Origin: Mariluticola halotolerans
Lineage (GTDB): Bacteria; Pseudomonadota; Alphaproteobacteria; Rhizobiales; Devosiaceae
Direction: 5' to 3'
NCBI RefSeq assembly: GCF_021611515.1
Contig: NZ_CP090960.1
Coordinates: forward strand, 2,418,001 to 2,482,000
Length of the DNA stretch: 64,000 nt
Made by a program: the position numbers and the translations under genes. Shown here piece by piece: positions 33,767-44,310 of the stretch; position 1 is the first letter of the stretch, and the number at the start of each line of letters is the position of its first letter. The notes under the pieces were generated by a model, which worked only from the letters and a program-made list of their open reading frames with translations, did no database searches and had not been told where the DNA came from.

Positions 33767-35389
33767 ATGCAGCAGGCAGTTCTGTCATTTGCTGATCTTG
33801 TTGTGAGGTCGCCTTTCGTGCGCTGGACCTGGAGTGGTCTTGCGGACAATTCCTTTACCCAGACCCTGCCCGAGTTCCGTCCCTCCGATATCGAAACCGT
33901 TTATGAAATGATGGCCGGGCGTTATCTGCTCGCCTCCAAACTTGTCGATACACAGGGCGTATCGCCCTTCGCGATCGAGAATGTCACCGATAACTGGCGG
34001 TATGAGTTGCACGGGTTTTCCTGGCTGCGCCATTTCCGCGACAGCCGCAATGATGCCGAACGGCGTTTTGCGCGCACGCTGGTGCTCGACTGGGTTGGCC
34101 GCAATGCCCATTTCGAGCAACGCAACTGGACCCCGGCGCTGACCTCGGTGCGCACGCTGAACTGGCTGCGGCATCTGCCCTTGCTGCTGGAAGGGGCGAC
34201 GCCGGATCAGGCCAAAACCATCAAGCGGTCTCTGGGTACGCAATTGCAATCGCTGAAATTGCGCGGCGGGCTGGTGCCCGAACCGCTCGATGCGCTGTTT
34301 ACCGCCATCGCCCTGCTTGGCGCCTCGCTTTGCGATGACAGCCCCGGCAAAACCATTGCCGCGCGCATGACCCGGCTGAAGAACCTGCTCAGCCAGCAGA
34401 TCGACAAGGATGGCTTGCATCGTTCGCGCAATGCGGCGGTGCAGTTTCAGCTGCTGACCGAGCTGGTCACGGTGCGCCAGGCGCTCGGGCAACGCCAGCG
34501 CGGGCTGGTAAGCGCAATCGGGGCGATTATCGACAGCATGCATGCCGCTTTGGGCATGATGACGCTGGGCAATGGTGAACCGGCCTATTTCAATGGGTGC
34601 GGACAATTGCCGGTGGATCTGGTGATTGCCGTCCAATCGCAGAATGCCGACCGGCGCAAGTCCAGCGGCGTGATGTCCGGCTATGGCATTCTTGCAGATG
34701 GGCATTCGACGGTGATTGCCGATTCCGGTCTGGTGCCGCCGCCGCAATTTGGGGCCGAGGCCCATGCGGGTGGGTTATCGTTTGAATTCAGCCATGGCAG
34801 CGATCTGGTTGTGGGCAATTGCGGACCGGCCCCCGCCGATCTGGCCGACAGCCGGGTTCTGTTCCGGCAGGGTGCCGCCCATTCGGGCCCGACGATTGAC
34901 GGTTTGTCGAGTGCACGGCTGGTGACGCGCGGCCCCTGGACGGGCCGTATGCACAGTTTTTGCGCCAGCCCGCAAGTGAGTGTGGATACCGAAGAAGTCT
35001 CCATGGGCATGATGACCTCGGCCTATGCCGAAAAATTCGGCGTGATATTGCAGCGCAATCTCACATTGATTTCCGATGGCAATACGCTGGTGGGGCAGGA
35101 TGTGCTGACCCCGGCGCGGCCTTCGGTGACGCCCAGCAAGCTGATCCTCAGGTTTCATCTGGCGCCCGGCGCCGAGGCGGAACGCCAGATTGATGAGGAT
35201 ATTATCCAGATCAAACTCAAGTCGGGCGCGATATGGACATTTTTGTGGGAGGGCGGTGTCGCCCAGCTCGATGAAAGTGTGCGCCAATCGGCCTATTTCG
35301 GGTTTTTCCGGACGCGACAAATTGTTATCGAGGCGGATGTGGCCGCGAATCGCGAGATTTCCTGGATTTTCACCCACCAAAACGGGTAA
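33767..35389 (+). CDS. Heparinase II/III family protein
   Basis: A ~540-residue protein with an N-terminal alpha/alpha toroid-like half (WLRHFRDSRNDAERRFARTL, LNWLRHLPLLL) and a C-terminal beta-sandwich heparinase II/III domain beginning near ADGHSTVIADSGLVPPP. It contains GLSFEFSHGSDLVVGNCG and HSGPTIDGLSSARL. No signal peptide is evident. Members of this rsmB-purH-linked clade have no proven polysaccharide substrate; a role in cell-wall or capsule glycan turnover is an inference. The start at ATG 33767 is a best guess; the ribosome binding site is weak. Confidence 0.82.
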   Translation: MQQAVLSFADLVVRSPFVRWTWSGLADNSFTQTLPEFRPSDIETVYEMMAGRYLLASKLVDTQGVSPFAIENVTDNWRYELHGFSWLRHFRDSRNDAERRFARTLVLDWVGRNAHFEQRNWTPALTSVRTLNWLRHLPLLLEGATPDQAKTIKRSLGTQLQSLKLRGGLVPEPLDALFTAIALLGASLCDDSPGKTIAARMTRLKNLLSQQIDKDGLHRSRNAAVQFQLLTELVTVRQALGQRQRGLVSAIGAIIDSMHAALGMMTLGNGEPAYFNGCGQLPVDLVIAVQSQNADRRKSSGVMSGYGILADGHSTVIADSGLVPPPQFGAEAHAGGLSFEFSHGSDLVVGNCGPAPADLADSRVLFRQGAAHSGPTIDGLSSARLVTRGPWTGRMHSFCASPQVSVDTEEVSMGMMTSAYAEKFGVILQRNLTLISDGNTLVGQDVLTPARPSVTPSKLILRFHLAPGAEAERQIDEDIIQIKLKSGAIWTFLWEGGVAQLDESVRQSAYFGFFRTRQIVIEADVAANREISWIFTHQNG

Positions 35390-35448
35390 ACCCTTCGCGA
35401 ATGGCGGTACCACGCCAATGATGGTTCTCGAGCATAAAGAAAAGAACA

Positions 35449-37044
35449 ATGACGCAGGCAGATGGCAAAACCAAAGTGCGCCGCGCTTTGATATCGGTTT
35501 ATGACAAAAGCGAGGTCGCGGGTTTTGCGCGGGCGTTGTCGGGTTTGGGCGTTGAGCTGGTCTCGACCGGCGGCACGCGCAAACTGTTTGAAGACGAGCA
35601 CGTGCCGGTTATCGATATTTCCGAATTGACCGGGTTTCCCGAGATGATGGACGGGCGGGTGAAGACCCTGCACCCCAAGGTGCATGGCGGTCTGCTCGGT
35701 GTGCGCGACAATGAAACCCATCGTAGCGCCATGCGCATTCACCAGATCCCCGCAATCGATCTGGTGGCGGTCAATCTTTATCCGTTCGCCGAGACAGTGA
35801 AGTCCGGCGCCGATTACGACACCATTATCGAGAATATCGACATTGGCGGCCCGGCAATGATCCGGTCGGCGGCGAAGAACCACGCCTATGTGACGGTGAT
35901 TGTCGATCCGGCTGATTATGCGATGGTCATCGAGCATTTAAAAACCTCCGGCCAGGTGCCGCTCAAGGACCGTCAGCGTCTGGCGGCAAAAGCCTTTGCC
36001 CGGACGGCGGCGTATGACGCGGCGATTTCGAACTGGTTTGCCGAGGCGCTCGATTATCCGGACCTGCCCTGGCGCTCATTCTCGGGCAAGCTGGCCGAGG
36101 TGATGCGTTATGGCGAGAACCCGCATCAATGGGCCGCTTTTTTCCGCGATGGCAGCGCGCGCCCCGGTGTGGCAACGGCGGAGCAGGTGCAGGGCAAAAC
36201 CCTTTCCTACAATAATATCAATGATACCGATGCGGCGATCGAACTGGTCAGTGAGTTTGATCCCAAGGCCCAGGCTGCAGTGGCGATCATCAAACATGCC
36301 AATCCCTGTGGTGTCGGCCTTGGGGCGGATCTGAAAACCGCTTATGAGCGGGCCTTGCGCTGTGACCCGGTCAGTGCGTTTGGCGGCATTGTGGCGCTTA
36401 ACCGTGAAATCGATCACGCGGTAGCTGAGGAAATCGTCAAGGTGTTCACCGAGGTGATCATTGCCCCCTCCATCACCCCGCAGGCGCAGGCGATCATTGA
36501 ATCAAAGAAAAATTTGCGGCTGTTGCTCACCGGCGCCCTGGCTGATCCCAAGGCCCCCGGTCTGACGGTCAAATCGGTAACAGGTGGCATGCTGGTGCAG
36601 TCACGGGATAATCAGTCGGTCGATGATTGTGACCTCAAGGTTGTGACCAAGCGGCAGCCGACAGACGCGGAAATGGCTGATTTGAAGGTTGCGGCGAAAG
36701 TCGCCAAACATGTGAAGTCGAACGCCATTGTTTACGTCAAGGACGGCGCGACAGTGGGGATTGGTGCCGGGCAGATGAGCCGGGTGGATTCCTCGCGGAT
36801 TGCACACCAGAAATCCAAGGACGCCGCCAAGGCTGCCAAGGAGAAGGGTGCACTGACAGCGGGTTCCGTCATGGCGTCGGATGCATTTTTCCCGTTTGCC
36901 GACGGATTGGTGGCGGCAATTGATGCCGGGGCGACCGCAGTCATCCAGCCAGGCGGTTCAATCCGTGATGACGAAGTGATCGCCGCCGCCGACAAGGCCG
37001 GGATCGCCATGGTGTTCACCGGCATGCGGCATTTCCGGCATTAG
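35449..37044 (+). CDS. purH: Bifunctional AICAR formyltransferase/IMP cyclohydrolase
   Basis: A 531-residue enzyme for the last two steps of IMP synthesis. The N-terminal IMP cyclohydrolase (MGS-like) domain shows [28 protein letters not shown] and [20 protein letters not shown]. The AICAR transformylase domain has [26 protein letters not shown], the catalytic Lys-His in [11 protein letters not shown] and [10 protein letters not shown]. Length is normal. It is 59 nt after the heparinase-family gene and ends the apparent rsmB-purH run. Confidence 0.98.
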   Translation: MTQADGKTKVRRALISVYDKSEVAGFARALSGLGVELVSTGGTRKLFEDEHVPVIDISELTGFPEMMDGRVKTLHPKVHGGLLGVRDNETHRSAMRIHQIPAIDLVAVNLYPFAETVKSGADYDTIIENIDIGGPAMIRSAAKNHAYVTVIVDPADYAMVIEHLKTSGQVPLKDRQRLAAKAFARTAAYDAAISNWFAEALDYPDLPWRSFSGKLAEVMRYGENPHQWAAFFRDGSARPGVATAEQVQGKTLSYNNINDTDAAIELVSEFDPKAQAAVAIIKHANPCGVGLGADLKTAYERALRCDPVSAFGGIVALNREIDHAVAEEIVKVFTEVIIAPSITPQAQAIIESKKNLRLLLTGALADPKAPGLTVKSVTGGMLVQSRDNQSVDDCDLKVVTKRQPTDAEMADLKVAAKVAKHVKSNAIVYVKDGATVGIGAGQMSRVDSSRIAHQKSKDAAKAAKEKGALTAGSVMASDAFFPFADGLVAAIDAGATAVIQPGGSIRDDEVIAAADKAGIAMVFTGMRHFRH

Positions 37045-37093
37045 GGAATTTGGGGGGGCATGGTGGCCTTTGCGGCGCTCATGCCCCTTCCCT

Positions 37094-37116
37094 CATCCTG
37101 AGTTCGTCGAAGGATG
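37094..37116. repeat. REP-like palindrome between purH and gdh
   Basis: CATCCTGAGTTCGTCGAAGG plus ATG, a close relative of the palindromes at 500-522 and 30892-30914. It sits between two convergent genes next to an imperfect GGGGCATG/CATGCCCC hairpin (37055-37087) that may act as a weak terminator for purH. Confidence 0.75.
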
Positions 37117-37153
37117 GGTGTCCTCAACAGGCCCGGTGACACGACTTCCCGGT

Positions 37154-40100
37154 CTAGCTTCTCACCAGATCAGCAATCAGGCCGGCGGCGACTGAGAGGC
37201 GGGAGACCGTCAATTCACCTTCCGTCAGGGTGGTGACAGTTGCAATGATCCGGTCAATTTCTGCCGCCCGCATATCATGCCATGTGGCCAGGCGTTCGGC
37301 GATGGGGCCATCTGCTGTGGCCAGCACGTCTGCTGTCAGATCGCGCTGGGCCCGCATCAGGTTGGCCCGTGCCCGGTCCAGCGCCATGCGGTCGTATTTG
37401 TCCGACAGAACGATATCGCCGCCCTGCTCGGTGATGCGGCCGAGCTTGAAGGTTTCCAGCACGCTGAAATAGGCCTGCGCGGTTTCTGCGATACTGGCAT
37501 TGCTGCGTTCGGCCACCATGACGATGTCGGAGGCAAGAGTGAGCGCTGACAATTCGGCAATTCGGCGCGCCAGTTCGCGCGGCGTGCCGCCATTGACGAA
37601 AGCGACCGCCTGGTCTGCCACGCTGGTGGCGACAAATTTTGGCAGCAGAGTGCCGAGGACAGCGCGAACCTGGGAGACGCCATCGCGATAGCGCTCGACA
37701 ATGCCCGATAGCCCGTCCTCGAAATGGACATTGCGCAGAAACCACAAGGTCTGTTCGACCTGAAGGGTTTGCACCTCGGCATAAAGCGCGAGCTGGGTTT
37801 CCCCTTTCACCTTATTGTCCAGCGCATCGATCTGGGCGTTGAGATCGGCAAGACCATAGGCGTCGCGCACGGCCGCGTAGGCGAAGGCGACCTGGGCCGG
37901 ACCGGCGCTGGTGGCCGTGGTCATGCGATGCACAAAGGCGGGACCGCCCCGGTTGATCATGGCATTGGCCAGCACCGTGGCGATGACCTCACGGCGCAGA
38001 CGATGGGTCTCGATGGTCTCTGGATATTTTTCTTTCAGAAGCGGCGGGAAATAGCGGTAGAGCTCACGGGCCAGATAGCGATCATCGGGCACTTTGGAGG
38101 CCAGCAGATCGGCATAAAGCGTGTTCTTGGCGTAAGCCAGCAAGACGGCGAGTTCGGGCCGGGTGAAAGGCTGCCGGGCGACAGCGCGCTCGGTCAGGGT
38201 GAGGTCGTCGGGCAGATATTCAACGGCGCGGTCGAGAACGCCGCGGCTGTCGAGTTCCTGCACGAAGGTGACGAGATCGGGGAAGCTGTCCATGCCGCGC
38301 CGCTCTGTGAGGGACAGGGCGAGGGGCTGCAGGTAATTATTGCGCAGGCACAGTTCGGCAACTTCATCGGTCATTTCGACGAGGAAATCATTGCGCTGCG
38401 CGATGGTCATCGCTTCCTTGCGGACGAGTGTGCCAAGCGCAATCTTGATGTTGACCTCAAGATCGGAGGAGTTGACCCCTGCGGAATTGTCGATGGCATC
38501 GGTATTGATGCGGCCGCCGGCAAAAGCATATTCGATGCGGCCACGATGGGTGACGCCGAGATTGGCACCTTCACCGATCACCTTGGCACCTACTTCCTTG
38601 CCGGTGATACGGATTGTGTCATTGGCGCGGTCGCCCGCATCTGCGTCAGTCTCGGTGCTGGCCCGGATATAGGTGCCGATACCCCCGAACCAAAGCAGAT
38701 CGACATCGGCCTTGAGAATGGCCTTCATGATCATTTGCGGCGTCAGCGGCTGAGGCCCGAGGCCGAGGACTGCGCGTGCCTCGGGTGACAGGTCGATGGT
38801 TTTGGCGTTGCGGGGATAGATGCCGCCGCCATTGGAGAGAATGCCCTGATCGTAGTCCTGCCAGCTGGAGCGAGGCATGTCGAACAAGCGTTTGCGCTCA
38901 GCATAGGAAAGGGCTGTGTCGGGATCAGGATCGATGAAAATATCACGATGGTCGAAGGCTGCGACCAGACGGATCTGGCGGGACAGCAGCATGCCATTGC
39001 CGAAGACGTCGCCCGACATGTCGCCAATGCCGGCAACGGTGAAGGGGTCGGTTTGAATGTCACGATCCATTTCGCGGAAATGGCGTTTAACCGCTTCCCA
39101 GCCGCCACGGGCAGTGATGCCCATTTTTTTGTGGTCGTAACCGGCAGATCCGCCGGATGCGAAAGCGTCATCGAGCCAATAATGGCGCGACTGGGAAATG
39201 GCGTTGGCGGTGTCAGAGAAGCTGGCTGTGCCCTTGTCGGCGGCGACAACGAGATAGGGGTCGTCGCCATCATGGCGCACGACATTCTCTGGTGGTTCGA
39301 CATCGTCGCCATCAAGGTTGTCGGTAATGTCGAGCAGCGCGCCGATATAGGTCTTGTAGGCAGTGGTGCCAATGGCGAGGAAGGTTTCGCGGTCAGCGCC
39401 CAGGGGAATGGTTTTGGGGAAGAAGCCGCCTTTGGCCCCAACGGGGACGATCACCGCGTTCTTGACCATTTGTGCCTTGACCAGACCAAGCACTTCCGTG
39501 CGGAAATCCTGCGGCCGGTCTGACCAGCGCAAACCACCGCGAGCGATGGGGCCGCCCCTTAGATGCACGCCTTCCACCTTTGGCGAGTAGACGAAGATTT
39601 CGCGATAGGGCCGGGGGGCGGGCAAACCGTCCACCTTGCTCGAATCGAATTTGATCGACAGAGCGGGGCGGCGGGCGCCATCCGCATCGCGCTGATAGAA
39701 ATTCGTGCGCAGGGAGGCATCGATCAGATTGAGGAAATGCCGAATGATCCTGTCCTCATCGGCAGAACTGATATCGGCCAGATCGGTATGGATGGCCTCG
39801 ATCAGACCCTCGGCTGCTTTTTCCCGGTCACCTTCAAAGCCTGGCTGGTGGCGGGTATGGAACAGGGCGATCAGGTTGTTGGCCGTATCGGGGTGCGCCG
39901 CCAGCGCATCCCACAGATAGCGCTGGGAAAAGGATATGCCGATCTGACGGAGATAGCGGCTGAGCGCGCGGAAAATGGCGACATCGTCCCAGGCCATGGC
40001 GGCTTTGGTTGAAAGCTGGTTGAAGCCGTCGCTCTCCGCCTCCTGCTCCCATACCGCCAGAAGAGCCTGTTCAAGCAGGGGGGCGATGGTGGTCAGGCCG

Positions 40101-41914
40101 GTGGCGGTTTCATCGGCAGGACGGATCAGCATGTCATGCAGAAACCGCTCGGTGCCATCGCGCGGGCGAATGGAATAGGTGCGTTCATCGATGACGCGAA
40201 AACCGAAATTTTCCAGCATGGGCACGCGATCGCTCAAGGGGATTGGTGCGCCGACGTGATAAACCTTCAGACTGTAGCGGGTGTCGGTGCTTTCTCTGGC
40301 GCTGAGATGGACAGCGATGGAGCCGCCTTCGCCCAATTGCTTGAACACAGCGATATCGGAGAGGGCATCCACGTGGGTGTTCTGGGCCTGATAGGCGGGG
40401 GAAAAGGCATCCCAGTAATCAGCAATGGCACCGGGATCGGCCGCGGCTTCCAGCAGGCGGTCACCGAAAGTGCGGGCGAGAATTTCGATTTCTTCTTCGA
40501 GGCTGGCGCGATCAGGGTGCGGGGTTGGGCCGCCATTGCGTCCGATGATGAAATGCACCCGCACCACATCGCCCTCGGGGAAATGGGGATAATAGGCAGA
40601 GACGCGGCCATCATAGGCTTTGGCCAGATGCTCACCGATCTGGGCGCGCAGGTCCGAGGTGTAGCGGTCGCGCGGCAGGAAAAGCAGGATGGAGACAAAA
40701 TTGTCGAAGCGGTCGATGCGGGGCAGGACGCGGACCCGCGGCCGATCGGGCAGGGCCGAAATGATCGAGGCGAATTCAAACAATTCGTCTTCTGAAATCT
40801 GGAAGATTTCCTCGCGCGGATAATTGTCGAGGGTGGCCATCAGGGCCTTGCCGGCATGGCTTCTCGGGTCATGGCCGGAGCGCCGCATGACCTCGGAAAT
40901 CTTGCGCCGCAGCAGAGGCACATCGGTATGCGGGCTAGCGAGCGACATGGAGGTGAACAGGCCGATCATGCGTAATTCGCCGGTCAGCACCCCAGCCTCG
41001 TTATAGAGTTTGACGCCGACATAATCCATGTGCGAGCGGCGATGAACGCGGGCGCGGACATTGGCCTTGGTGACCATGAGCGGTTCATTGGTGCGCAAAA
41101 AAGCGACGTGTTGCTCGGTCATTTCCACATATTCGGTGCCGGAACGCAGAAAGTGGAAATCGGCATCCTGAAGAATGCCAAGGCCGGAGCCGGGCACAGG
41201 TTCGAGGCGGGCATTGTCGCCTTCACCGGTGAGTTTGTATTCCCGCATGCCGAGGAAGGTAAAATTATGATCGGCCAGCCAGGCGAGGAAATGCAGCATT
41301 TCCGCCAGCATGGCGTCCGATATTTTTGGCGGATTGTGGCGATAGGCCTGTACCAGCTCACGCAAACGTTCCAGCATGGGCCGCCAGCCAAGCACTGTGC
41401 GGCGTACCTCGATCAGGGTCTGGTTCAGCTCTTCCTTCAGCTCGGCAATTGCCTGCTCATCGGTAATGGGATCGATGTGAATGTGCAGGAAACTTTCGAG
41501 CCGCGTATCGGCATCGGCTTTTGGCTTGACTGTTGCGGTGGCGGGGTCGAGCGGCAGGATCGGGTGGGCAATCAGCCTTATGGTGCCGCCTTTGGCGCGG
41601 ATTGCAGCGAGAGCCGAATCGACGAGAAAAGGCATGTCATCGGTAAAAATATCGACGACCTGAATCGGGTGGGCGGCGTTTTTTTCGGGGATCCAGATAT
41701 TGACCAGATGCTCGCCCTGGCGACTTTTAGGCAGGTCGGACGCGGATCGCCGAAGAATGGCTTCAATGATTTCGGGGCTGAATCCTTCGAGATCGAGTTC
41801 ATCAATACTATTGACCGTCAGTTTGAGAAAATCCGCAAACCCGGGTTCGGTGGATTGAAGTTCGACGGCGCGTGTGAACAATTGCGCGCGAATATTCTTG
41901 CCGGTATCAGCCAT
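37154..41914 (-). CDS. NAD-specific glutamate dehydrogenase (large, ~180 kDa type)
   Basis: A 1586-residue catabolic glutamate dehydrogenase oxidising glutamate to 2-oxoglutarate and ammonia, of the oligomeric GDH2/L-GDH class found in alphaproteobacteria. A long N-terminal regulatory part (~700 residues, with ACT-like segments) precedes the catalytic core. The core shows GPIARGGLRWSDRPQDFRTE, the glutamate-binding VPVGAKGGFFPK, then GIGDMSGDVFGNGML and VIGEGANLGVTHRGRIEYA in the Rossmann domain. A helical C-terminal domain follows. ATG 41914 (MADTGKNIRAQLF) is preferred to 41959. It is monocistronic and divergent from leuC. Confidence 0.95.
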   Translation of the reverse strand: MADTGKNIRAQLFTRAVELQSTEPGFADFLKLTVNSIDELDLEGFSPEIIEAILRRSASDLPKSRQGEHLVNIWIPEKNAAHPIQVVDIFTDDMPFLVDSALAAIRAKGGTIRLIAHPILPLDPATATVKPKADADTRLESFLHIHIDPITDEQAIAELKEELNQTLIEVRRTVLGWRPMLERLRELVQAYRHNPPKISDAMLAEMLHFLAWLADHNFTFLGMREYKLTGEGDNARLEPVPGSGLGILQDADFHFLRSGTEYVEMTEQHVAFLRTNEPLMVTKANVRARVHRRSHMDYVGVKLYNEAGVLTGELRMIGLFTSMSLASPHTDVPLLRRKISEVMRRSGHDPRSHAGKALMATLDNYPREEIFQISEDELFEFASIISALPDRPRVRVLPRIDRFDNFVSILLFLPRDRYTSDLRAQIGEHLAKAYDGRVSAYYPHFPEGDVVRVHFIIGRNGGPTPHPDRASLEEEIEILARTFGDRLLEAAADPGAIADYWDAFSPAYQAQNTHVDALSDIAVFKQLGEGGSIAVHLSARESTDTRYSLKVYHVGAPIPLSDRVPMLENFGFRVIDERTYSIRPRDGTERFLHDMLIRPADETATGLTTIAPLLEQALLAVWEQEAESDGFNQLSTKAAMAWDDVAIFRALSRYLRQIGISFSQRYLWDALAAHPDTANNLIALFHTRHQPGFEGDREKAAEGLIEAIHTDLADISSADEDRIIRHFLNLIDASLRTNFYQRDADGARRPALSIKFDSSKVDGLPAPRPYREIFVYSPKVEGVHLRGGPIARGGLRWSDRPQDFRTEVLGLVKAQMVKNAVIVPVGAKGGFFPKTIPLGADRETFLAIGTTAYKTYIGALLDITDNLDGDDVEPPENVVRHDGDDPYLVVAADKGTASFSDTANAISQSRHYWLDDAFASGGSAGYDHKKMGITARGGWEAVKRHFREMDRDIQTDPFTVAGIGDMSGDVFGNGMLLSRQIRLVAAFDHRDIFIDPDPDTALSYAERKRLFDMPRSSWQDYDQGILSNGGGIYPRNAKTIDLSPEARAVLGLGPQPLTPQMIMKAILKADVDLLWFGGIGTYIRASTETDADAGDRANDTIRITGKEVGAKVIGEGANLGVTHRGRIEYAFAGGRINTDAIDNSAGVNSSDLEVNIKIALGTLVRKEAMTIAQRNDFLVEMTDEVAELCLRNNYLQPLALSLTERRGMDSFPDLVTFVQELDSRGVLDRAVEYLPDDLTLTERAVARQPFTRPELAVLLAYAKNTLYADLLASKVPDDRYLARELYRYFPPLLKEKYPETIETHRLRREVIATVLANAMINRGGPAFVHRMTTATSAGPAQVAFAYAAVRDAYGLADLNAQIDALDNKVKGETQLALYAEVQTLQVEQTLWFLRNVHFEDGLSGIVERYRDGVSQVRAVLGTLLPKFVATSVADQAVAFVNGGTPRELARRIAELSALTLASDIVMVAERSNASIAETAQAYFSVLETFKLGRITEQGGDIVLSDKYDRMALDRARANLMRAQRDLTADVLATADGPIAERLATWHDMRAAEIDRIIATVTTLTEGELTVSRLSVAAGLIADLVRS

Positions 41915-42065
41915 CTTTTGGAGGTCCCTCTCCGATATAGAATCGCCCTCGACCCCCACACTGCTTGCACGCAGGCAAAAAGTCGAGTGGCATGGTTTTC
42001 GAATATTTCCAAGTGCAGGTATTCATGCGCAAAACCGGCGTCAGAGCGCCCATTGGTGCGTTTGT

Positions 42066-42104
42066 CGAGGCGGCTTGATGATGACGGGCTTCTTGACCGC
42101 CTCG
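42066..42104 (+). promoter_or_regulatory. Hairpin in the leuC leader
   Basis: CGAGGCGG (42066-42073) pairs with CCGCCTCG (42097-42104) in the ~250-nt region between gdh and leuC, followed by GCCC-TT-GGGC. A 13-codon frame (ATGATGACGGGCTTCTTGAC..TAG, 42078-42119) overlaps it, but it has only one Leu codon and one Trp codon. Leader-peptide attenuation is therefore not convincing, and the role remains open. Confidence 0.3.
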
Positions 42105-42162
42105 GGCCCTTGGGCTTAGAACGCTTCAAACCTTATAAATCCGGCAGTTGGATACGCGTGAA

Positions 42163-43575
42163 ATGAGCAATCCGAGAACACTTTACGACAAGATTTGGGA
42201 TGATCATCTGGTCTCGACAGATGCGGATGGCACCTCGCTGATTTATATCGACCGGCATCTTGTGCATGAGGTGACGAGCCCGCAGGCTTTTGAGGGTTTG
42301 CGGATGAGCAATCGCGCGGTGCGGGCACCGCAGCGGACGCTTGCTGTGGTCGACCACAATGTGCCCACGACCGATCGCAGCAACGGGATCGACGATCCCG
42401 AGAGCGCGCTGCAGGTGAATACCCTTGCCGCCAATGCCAAGGAATTTGGCGTTGAATATTACAACGAGCTCGACAAGCGTCAGGGCATTGTTCACATCGT
42501 TGGGCCAGAGCAGGGCTTTACCTTGCCGGGCATGACCATTGTGTGTGGCGACAGCCATACATCGACCCATGGTGCGTTCGGCGCTCTGGCGCATGGTATC
42601 GGCACGTCCGAGGTTGAGCATGTGCTCGCGACCCAGACGCTGATCCAGTCCAAGGCCAAGAACATGCGGGTCAGCGTTGACGGTGATCTGCCGCCGGGCG
42701 TGACGGCAAAAGATATCATTCTGGCGATCATCGGCGAGATTGGAACGGCTGGTGGCAATGGCCATGTGATCGAATTTGCCGGTGATGCCATCCGCGCGCT
42801 GTCCATGGAAGGCCGGATGACGGTCTGTAATATGACGATTGAGGGTGGTGCCCGCGCCGGCCTGATCGCGCCGGACGAAAAGACGTTTGAATATGTGAAG
42901 GGCCGCCCGCAAGCGCCGAGTGGCAAGGCTTTTGATATGGCCAAGGCCTATTGGGAAACCCTTTACACCGACCCTGACGCGCATTTTGACCGGGAAGTCC
43001 GGCTTGATGCAGCCGCCCTGCCGCCGATCGTCACCTGGGGTTCTTCGCCCGAGGACGTGATTGCGGTGACCGGTGTCGTGCCAAACCCGGATGATATTAC
43101 CGATCCGAACCGCCGGACCTCGAAATGGCGGGCACTTGAATATATGGGTCTGACACCGGGCCAGAAGATCACCGATATCGAAGTCGAGCGGGTTTTCCTC
43201 GGGTCGTGCACCAATGGCCGTATCGAGGATTTGCGTGCCGCCGCTGCCGTGATCGGCACCAACAAGGTGCGCGAAGGCGTCAATGCCATGGTCGTGCCGG
43301 GTTCAGGCCTCGTCAAGGAACAGGCGGAAGCTGAAGGTCTCGACAAGATCTTTCTGGCTGCCGGCTTTGAATGGCGTGAGCCGGGTTGCTCCATGTGTCT
43401 GGCGATGAATGCCGACAAGCTGAAGCCGCAGGAGCGTTGTGCTTCGACCTCGAACCGCAATTTTGAAGGCCGTCAGGGCTTCAAGGGCCGCACACACCTG
43501 GTGTCGCCGGCAATGGCGGCTGCGGCGGCCATTACGGGTCACTTTGTCGATATTCGCGAATGGCCAAAGGCTTAA
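42163..43575 (+). CDS. leuC: 3-isopropylmalate dehydratase large subunit
   Basis: A 470-residue aconitase-family subunit isomerising 2- to 3-isopropylmalate with LeuD. The three [4Fe-4S] cysteines are in [13 protein letters not shown] and in GCSMCLAMN. Other marks are [48 protein letters not shown] and the C-terminal [15 protein letters not shown] 42163 is chosen; a TTG five codons earlier is less likely. leuD and leuB lie 3.2 kb downstream, with unrelated genes in between. Confidence 0.97.
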   Translation: MSNPRTLYDKIWDDHLVSTDADGTSLIYIDRHLVHEVTSPQAFEGLRMSNRAVRAPQRTLAVVDHNVPTTDRSNGIDDPESALQVNTLAANAKEFGVEYYNELDKRQGIVHIVGPEQGFTLPGMTIVCGDSHTSTHGAFGALAHGIGTSEVEHVLATQTLIQSKAKNMRVSVDGDLPPGVTAKDIILAIIGEIGTAGGNGHVIEFAGDAIRALSMEGRMTVCNMTIEGGARAGLIAPDEKTFEYVKGRPQAPSGKAFDMAKAYWETLYTDPDAHFDREVRLDAAALPPIVTWGSSPEDVIAVTGVVPNPDDITDPNRRTSKWRALEYMGLTPGQKITDIEVERVFLGSCTNGRIEDLRAAAAVIGTNKVREGVNAMVVPGSGLVKEQAEAEGLDKIFLAAGFEWREPGCSMCLAMNADKLKPQERCASTSNRNFEGRQGFKGRTHLVSPAMAAAAAITGHFVDIREWPKA

Positions 43576-43576
43576 A

Positions 43577-44182
43577 ATGATGCGGAGGGCGGCACTTGCA
43601 GTTCTGCTGGTTGCCGCCCTTTGTTCTTCGGGTATCGCTTATGATGCCTGTATTGTGCCCGATGCGAGCGGGTTGACGCCGGAAGATGTTTCCCGGCTCG
43701 AAAATCTTGATACAAGCCGGACGCGTGGGCTGGGCGCAGCGATGCGGGCAGACAATGCCGCTGACCGTGCCGTGGTTGCCGAGCTGTTTGAGCCCGGGCT
43801 TGCCCCTGTGGAACCAGATTTGCTTGTCGGCACCTATCAATGCCGGACGATCAAGATGGGGAATATGTTGCCGCTTGTGGTCTATCAGTGGTTCCGTTGC
43901 GAGATCAGCGCCACGCCGGCCGGTTTTGCGATACGCAAATTGACCGGGTCGCAGAATTTTTCCGGCACGCTGATGCCTGCGGGTTCAGGATATGCCTATC
44001 GTGGCGCGCTGTCCTATGGATATGAGGACGATGTCACGCTCTATGACACCGACGCCGCGCGGGACCAGGTCGGGTGTCTGAGCGCTGTGACCAAGGGCAA
44101 CAGGCATTTCGTATTGGAGTTGCCGTTTCCGAAAGTGGAGAGTTTCCACGATGTCATTGAGCTGCGGCCAGCAGGGCGTTGA
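43577..44182 (+). CDS. DUF4893-like secreted protein
   Basis: A 201-residue protein with a signal peptide (MMRRAALAVLLVAALCSSGI). LTPEDVSRLENLDTSRTRGLGAAM matches the DUF4893 family; the mature part contains three cysteines and a beta-rich C-terminus. Function is unknown. The start at 43577 lies directly after the leuC stop (1-nt gap), so it may be translated by coupling on the leuC transcript. This makes it an odd partner in a leucine pathway operon. Confidence 0.72.
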   Translation: MMRRAALAVLLVAALCSSGIAYDACIVPDASGLTPEDVSRLENLDTSRTRGLGAAMRADNAADRAVVAELFEPGLAPVEPDLLVGTYQCRTIKMGNMLPLVVYQWFRCEISATPAGFAIRKLTGSQNFSGTLMPAGSGYAYRGALSYGYEDDVTLYDTDAARDQVGCLSAVTKGNRHFVLELPFPKVESFHDVIELRPAGR

Positions 44183-44310
44183 TTATTCCGCAATAATCTC
44201 GCTGAAATCCGCCTTTTTCCGGGTTTGTATGCGCTGCCCTGCTCTTTGGTTAACCCAATTTTTCCCCCGACCGCATAGATTGCCGCCAAGGACAGCGGAA
44301 TTATGAAACC

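Noticed and set aside
37724-38788. A 354-codon plus-strand frame, with others at 38948-39523 and 40136-40795
   Set aside because: These are antisense to the NAD-glutamate dehydrogenase gene, whose reading frame and motifs are intact throughout.
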